Below, piece after piece: positions 58,391 through 64,000 of a DNA stretch of 64,000 bases. The stretch's first letter is position 1, and each line of letters begins with the position of its first letter. The DNA is taken from contig JAGMVK010000011.1 of assembly GCA_020747065.1 (NCBI GenBank), forward strand, positions 124,001-188,000, written 5' to 3'. The DNA comes from Cadophora sp. MPI-SDFR-AT-0126. Taxonomy: Eukaryota > Ascomycota > Leotiomycetes > Helotiales > Ploettnerulaceae. The notes beneath the pieces were generated by a model. That model was not told the DNA's origin. It worked only from the letters and a program-made list of their open reading frames with translations, and searched no databases. The position numbers and the translations under genes are program-made.

Positions 58391-59149
58391 GACATTTGGG
58401 CTTCCTTCGATACTCGGCTGCCATTGATTGGTATGTACAGTACTCACCACATCTGAGGACATTGAGTTGAGCTTTTGCTGATGAGATGATATCTATAATA
58501 GGCATTCGGAGATCTGGGTTGCTCCTGCCGTTTTCGGGATTCGTCGTGATAATGCTTTCCGGATTCGACTTGCTGGTGAGGGGATTCGAGATAGAGAAAT
58601 GGAAATGCAAAGTTGCTGGGTGATTTTGTGACTTTGATATTTGACTTGTCATCTGTGATCGTGATATACTGATATCCAGGACTTCTGTGAGAACCGTGCT
58701 AAGTTTTGTGAACAGAGAGAAGACAAAGTCACGAGTTGATCTGCGACATTGAAAGCGCCAATGGAGAAACGTAAGCAGTTGTATTGTGGAGACTTCCTGA
58801 AACATGATCACAGCAGTTTTAAGAAGCAAATGATCAAACAGCAACTTCAATTCCAACCAATCATCCTATCGTTAAAATATATATACCAGCCCCTACCTCG
58901 TCAAAATATGTAAATTTGACCAGCCAAATGAATGTTCCCATCCCAATCAATGCTTTTCCTTTGCCAATGCACTGCATTTACGCTTCTCCCCTCATTCATT
59001 GCGCATAGTCCCACCTAAGAATACCCGAACCCTCATCACCCAATGACCAACCGTATCCGGACATAGGAAAAACAAAGAACACGCTCAATGCAATCTAATT
59101 ACAAGACAATCAATCGCCTATCGTAACAGTCCATGGTCAGGAGAGAAAT
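58391..59149. other. Convergent 3' intergenic stretch
   Basis: Lies between two genes that face each other. A 165-codon minus-strand ORF (58,359-58,856) overlaps the last DPBB exon and shows no domain, so I leave it out. No other feature. Confidence 0.5.
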
Positions 59150-60204
59150 CTAGTTCTTCTTGTTCTGGAGGCTGCGTGCATTGCGACGCTTGGAGAGGTT
59201 GTACTCGATAGCACGCTTCTTTGCTGCGGCTGACTGGGTGAACGCTGCGGCTCCACCGAATGGTCCTATCAGTGTGTATTAGCGTACTGTCAAAAGAAAG
59301 TCATGAAAGTAGGGTGATATGCTTACCAGCAGGTGTCTTGTTAGACATGCGGACGACACAGACATTTGATGCGGAGCCAACAGTACCAGAGCAAGTCATG
59401 CCAGCTGGCATCTGGACCTTGACTTGATAATCGGTCGTAGTTGCAGCTGAGAAACCAGCGGCAATACCAGGGACGTTCTGGGTGACCTGTGCCTCTTTGA
59501 ATGCAGCTGGGTCGGTTCCGCCGGATGTGGCGTCGATTTGAGCGTTGAATGGACCAGCACCGTCCTGATTGCACTGGTGCATCGTCATGGTGATCTCGCC
59601 AGAGTCGGATGCGGTTGGGAGACCCTCTGAAGCTCCAACACCGGCGGCGGCGGCGACACCGGTCTCCTTTGTTCCTGCTGGGGTCTTGACACCCGCGTCT
59701 GTTGCACCTCCTGCTCCACCAGCGGCACCGCCTCCGAAAAGCTTGCCGAGTTGACGCTTGTAGACGTTGTTGTTCTCGTGGATCTCGCGGGCAGTAACGT
59801 TGGCTGAGTTATTTGTTATTTGATGCGTCTCAAATTGGGGGTTCGTGGAATACTGACCAGCTCCATCCATGAAGACTGCCATCATCTTGGCGGCATCGAC
59901 TGGGCCGTCGTTCTTGGTGCGGCCGAGAGCAGACGCCTTAGCAGTGCCCATCTCGTTTGCGCGGATGATAGAGGTATCTGATTGAGCTCCGCATCCTGCT
60001 GAGGGGCAATCGCGGGGAGTACCATCGGTGACAGTCAGACCAGGCATGGTGACGGCTGAAGATGTTTGTTAGTCTTGAATCTCGATGTCATGTGTTTAGA
60101 GCGATCAACTAACCATTGGCACCCTTGATCTCAGTGATGAGGGCATGAGACATAACACTGGTGACAGCAAAAGCCGCACAGAGAATGGTAGATGTGTATT
60201 GCAT
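59150..60204 (-). CDS. Egh16-like secreted protein (Gas1/MAS3-type)
   Basis: Exons 60,204-60,114, 60,055-59,327 and 59,265-59,150 give 311 residues. A signal peptide (residues 1-19, ILCAAFAVTSVMS) is followed by HALITEIKGANAVTMPGLTV and DGTPRDCPSAGCGAQSDTS, which are family-like. A G/A-rich linker with a KR site (VYKRQLGKLFGGG) precedes the second half: EITMTMHQCNQDGAGPFNAQ, TDYQVKVQMPAGMTCSGTVG and NVCVVRMSNKTPAG. A basic A-rich tail ends the protein. This family contains appressorium or infection-induced secreted proteins in powdery mildew and rice blast fungi, with no known enzymatic role. A 54-base stretch at 59,804-59,857 (GTCAGT...AACTCAG) has splice ends and is a multiple of three. If spliced, the protein has 293 residues and reads MDGAANVTAREIHE, which I favour. 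The divalent cysteines are kept either way. Confidence 0.9.
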
Positions 60205-63200
60205 TTTTGCGGTTGTGAGGAGGGATAATTAGATGGAAAGTAAAGAGTGCTGAAGAGGACGACCGGCGCCGAATTAATGAATGGTACTATGTAGCAAGTG
60301 GTGAAAAAGAAGCTGAAGCTTGAAGAGAGAGAAGCAGATGATTGAAAGGCTGATGATACTTCACTCTGGCAGGTCTCCCACGAACCTTTATACGGACAAA
60401 CCTCCCAAGACCTTCATCGCCGCCATTTCACTTGGCAGGCCAGAAGGAGAATTTCCAGCGAAGGAGGATGATCTGTGACGATGTGGAAACCACAAGCCTT
60501 CTTGGAAGAGATCAAATGTCTTGATTCTGCGGGTACGAGAAGATGCACGGCGGCAAACCACGCTGGAAGACAAGTAGATCTCCATGCACGAAGTCTTGGA
60601 AATCTCTTGACCGTGTCAAGGGGCGCTCTTGGCTATAACTTGGCAGAAGCGCTCAGCCACTAGAGTTGTTGGTGTTTGTGAATCATAATGGGGAAAGTTT
60701 GCAAGTTGGAAGCTGCCGTATACACGCGCCATTTTCTTCATATCTTGGGCGTTGTTTTTGTTGCGCTTTTGCGTCGCACCTGTCAATGTCATCTGAAGCT
60801 GATCATTTCATCTCGCAACGCAAGTATACAAGTACGCCATCTGCTTTCCCAGACCCATTTCCTGAAGTCGCGATTGCCAGATTCAGTACACGGTCGGATT
60901 TGGCTCCACTCTAGCAAGCGAAGCAAGCGATGCGAGGAACTTGATCACCAACCAGCATCATGACAATCTCGAAACGGGATCTCCTGCACCGTCGATCTCA
61001 AGAGCGAATCGCAACCGCAAACAACAGAAGCGAGACCAGAGGCTGTGTCGTTTCTGCCCCAGCTTGTTTTGTTTTCGTTCGTGCGCGAGGTTTCGTGTTT
61101 TGCTGGTGGAAACGAAGGTCGTCAGAGAAAACCTCGCTTAGATGGTGCGACGCCCACGTGATGGCTCTCCTCGTGATTTTGTTCATTTTTGGAAGCGTTC
61201 GGCTCGTTTTCCGAGAGGTGGCTGAGTTGTCTCATTCTGTCTGACTTGGATATTAGATCCAGATGAGAAAGGATGCCAACTCTTGGTCAATGCTTGTGTT
61301 CCATTATTCGCCGAAATCATCCGAGACCGTATTCGGATGTTCGACAATCCTGGGCAAGAAATGAACAAGTTTACATTCCTCTCCTGTTTGACAGGGTACC
61401 GTCTTGTTTTGGTTGTCAAATAGATCGTGATCCAAGAAGTAGAGATGAGCCATTCAGTATCATCTCGTTCGTGTTCTAACAGAAGTCCGACTCGTCAGGT
61501 CTTCCGACTCTCTAGAGGTGGACTGAGTAATACCACGTTGACCAATTACAGCTACCTAGCAGTCTTTCCATACTCTACTTCAACTACATTTCAAAAAGGA
61601 TCATATTGACTCTCACTACCAACTAATTTTACCCCAAAAGTTCAAACAAACTCATGGCGCAAGGTATAGGAATCTACCATTAATACATTATGCATTTCAT
61701 GACACTGCCATGCACCACACATAGAAGTGAGCCAAACACCGGTCCAATAGCCATCCATAAGACTAAATAGAGAAGAGAACCCACCTAGTGATTGGGAGTC
61801 ATTTGCATGGACTAGCCAAGCATCCGGACACGCCCCAATTTGCCATCCGGGGTGTGATCGTTCCTTATAGCAGCCAATCGGGCTGGCTAACCTGCATTGA
61901 ACCTGGTGATTGAGTTCAGATGACTCCCAACAGACTGAAATAAAGCTGAGCCCCTGCCAAGGTCTGTGTGACTTCTGTTCCATCAACTCGGATTTCCTAA
62001 GCGAGAGCTTCATGGTGTGCCAGGCAACTATGAATGGATGGATGGTGGACGTCTTTCCAAACAGCCTGAAATGCTGGCCCCGAAAACCTCCGTAAGTGTG
62101 CTTGAAGCTGTTGTTTGCTAATGACCAGGCTTCACGGTCTCCGGCATCAAACTGAAGTTCTCACGTCGATTGATGGAACAGATGCTGAAAAGGAAGTATG
62201 CAAATGAAAGAAATGATCAGATCATGTGGGTGCGTTTGTGTGTTAAGTACAAACCCCGACGGTACATGAGCACGGATATAGCGCGTAGGCTCCCAAGTTC
62301 CTCTTGCTGCTGTATCCTTTTTCGCATCCATGGCCCCTATACAGGCTACAGAACTGTTGTGAGTACCGCTGTGAAGAGTCTCGTGGCACACATTCTTTTT
62401 TTTTTTGCAAATTAGAAACTTCAAACGGCTTATCAACGTCGGTATATATCCATATTCTTACTACTATGTTGATGTAGGCTATGTCATGAGTTACACAACC
62501 AAATACTTCACACGTCTCGCTGTCAGTGCACAATAAGTGGAGCTTGGCGTACTTCATTGACAACATCTACATGAGCTACATGGCTTGCAAGCTTCCGTGC
62601 AAGGCGATTGATCATATTACTGCTTCTTCTTGTCATCAAGAAGACTTGTCGCGTCTATTCCTTGGAAGAGTCATTAAGTCCTCTATCATCTTAGGTATTG
62701 TGGCTTCTTCCGTTCTCTGGTGCTTGGCTAAGTTGCTCAATCTGAAAGATCAGTCGATGAAGGCTAAAATAGTGTCTGAAGGTCACTCTAGGTTGCTCTA
62801 GGTCGCATGGAGCACAGGGGATAAGGCTCAGATGTTTAGATGTGTGAAAGCTCAATTGCAGCACAGTCAATATCACTAAGCTGTTTGTGCCTAGATTTTC
62901 TTCCTGGCGATTTGTAATTCAAGATTTATCATCTCCATCAAATGACAAAGAGGCTGAGCGGAACGCCATGGGTAACGTTGGGACGTGTTGTAGCGTGAAC
63001 AAGAGCAGAATCATGAACAGGAGCCATTGTCACCTAGTGATTGAATTGGCATTCGGCATACTTTTCAGGCTAGCGCCACAGATTTATTGAAAAGAATTGT
63101 GGTTATTGATTAGTCTGGTATATGTATAATGTTCTAATATACAGGAATCGACAGAGAAAGGACTGACACATGTCCATTTTAGGCAAGTCGCTGATAGGAA

Positions 63201-63456
63201 TGTCGGTCGTTAGCGTGAATCGGAGGTTACCAGCCTCTATAGCTAGTCAGCACAGTATAGTGGCTTGCATGGAGCGTCTGCTGGTGGGTTGCAAAAGTAC
63301 TTAAGGACCATCAATTTCGACTCGAGGCTTCCCTCTTTCTGTCTACAGTCCACAACATTTTCTCGAGACTACTTTCTCGACATACTCCACCTACATTAAC
63401 ACTTTTTGCTTCAGACAACAACAAACTGCAACGCAACTTCGAGTCTAGCTCTGAAC
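60205..63456. other. 3.2-kb stretch without supportable gene
   Basis: The first few hundred bases are the promoter of the Egh16-like gene. ORFs up to 123 codons (61,642-62,013 minus) occur, but none has a domain, a signal peptide with good context or a splice-linked extension. No repeats or TIRs were noticed. The last ~150 bases are the leader of the next gene, with CA-rich sequence just before its ATG. Confidence 0.45.
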
Positions 63457-64000
63457 ATGGCAAGACCCAAGTACACGGAGGCTGAGGCCCGCGACATGGT
63501 GAAGAAGGAGCTACTATGGCGCAAGCCCATCAAGTTCCCCCGACCAGGTGGCGGATACTATGGCGACTCGGACACTGAGATCGACGATACATCGAGTGAC
63601 GACCAATCCAGCATCGACTTTGATGACCCAGGAGAGCACCCATGCTATCTACTCAGGATCCTTCCCCTAGGTCAGTGATTCATACATCATGAAGTGCAAC
63701 AATAACTGACCACAAACAGTGCTTAAGACGATAATCTACCGTATCCTGTTTCACCGCCCAACAGCCATTGTGCCAGGGCCCATCCGATACAAGTGTAGCA
63801 TTGGCTGGCGCAACAAGCCTGTTGTGCCTATCTATTCCTACCAGTGGAATGACCGACGCCAGAATGGATACGAAGAGCGGAGCCTGCCAAAGTACGACGG
63901 CTCTTACGATAATCTCCAAATCTCCTGGCGAAGCAGACCTACCACCAGGCAGGCCAGATTGGTCGAGACTGGGGTAGTTAGCACAAACAGCCTGAACGAG
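63457..64000 (+). CDS. Hypothetical protein, partial (runs off right edge)
   Basis: Exon 1 (63,457-63,670) is joined over a 49-bp intron (GTCAGT...CTGAC...AACAG) to exon 2 from 63,720, which stays open to base 64,000. The protein begins MARPKYTEAEARDMVKKELL and has an acidic S/D-rich stretch (DSDTEIDDTSSDDQSSID). It continues with HPCYLLRILPL, VLKTIIYRILFHRPTAIVPG and KCSIGWRNKPVVPIYSYQWN. There is no signal peptide and no domain I recognise. The frame is maintained exactly across the intron, which supports a real gene. At least 165 residues are visible. Confidence 0.6.

Noticed and set aside
58359..58856. 165-codon minus ORF between the DPBB and Egh16-like genes
   Set aside because: Overlaps the final DPBB exon on the other strand and shows no domain or signal.
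61642..62013. 123-codon minus ORF in the 3.2-kb gene-free stretch
   Set aside because: Residue pattern (many W, C, H) looks random, with no support from motifs or neighbours.

Overview
The window looks like a chromosomal segment from a filamentous ascomycete (Pezizomycotina). The evidence is short introns of about 45-65 bp with CTAAC/CTGAC-like branch sites, a HET-domain gene, an Egh16-like secreted protein, fungal-only families (a DUF6594-like membrane protein and a PD-(D/E)XK-like protein), and long AT-rich tracts in which retrotransposon genes are riddled with C-to-T and G-to-A type stop codons, the mark of repeat-induced point mutation (RIP). A leotiomycete is my guess from the overall style, not something the sequence proves. 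LAYOUT. Bases 1-10,080 are AT-rich: a RIP-ruined Ty3/gypsy element on the minus strand whose protease, reverse transcriptase and RNase H can still be read, a younger solo LTR inside it with a perfect 5-bp target duplication, and a frameshifted fragment of an alpha/beta-hydrolase gene. Bases 10,080-18,497 are gene-rich: a small ORF with two PAM2-like motifs, a mitochondrial transcription factor/rRNA dimethylase-like gene, an AMSH-type JAMM deubiquitinase, and the first member (A) of a small unrecognised gene family. Bases 18,500-28,389 are a nested transposon: a TA-flanked terminal-inverted-repeat element, split by a Ty3/gypsy-type array (LTR, truncated copy, LTR, near-full copy, LTR) that is flanked as a unit by GCCTT. 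Bases 28,392-43,543 hold a PD-(D/E)XK nuclease-like gene, an F-box-like gene, an unrecognised three-exon gene, members B and C of the small family, and a decayed cupin gene. Bases 43,544-55,156 hold a family-2 polysaccharide synthase, a HET-domain gene, mitochondrial GatB (PET112) and a DUF6594-like membrane protein. Bases 55,660-57,039 are an intact Tc1/mariner-type transposon with TIRs and TA duplication. After it come two convergent secreted-protein genes, a double-psi beta-barrel (expansin/RlpA-like) protein and an Egh16-like protein, then 3.2 kb without a supportable gene and the start of a hypothetical gene that runs off the window. HOW IT FITS TOGETHER. There is no biosynthetic cluster or operon-like unit. 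Two nuclear genes serve mitochondria (the MTF1-like gene and PET112). The two secreted proteins form a putative effector or cell-wall pair beside an unmutated transposon. The most novel element is the three-member family A/B/C: each gene is two exons with the intron in the same position and phase, none gives a convincing complete protein until spliced, and two of the three share a short conserved block downstream of the stop codon. Exon boundaries throughout are my reading of splice signals, checked by frame but not by RNA.
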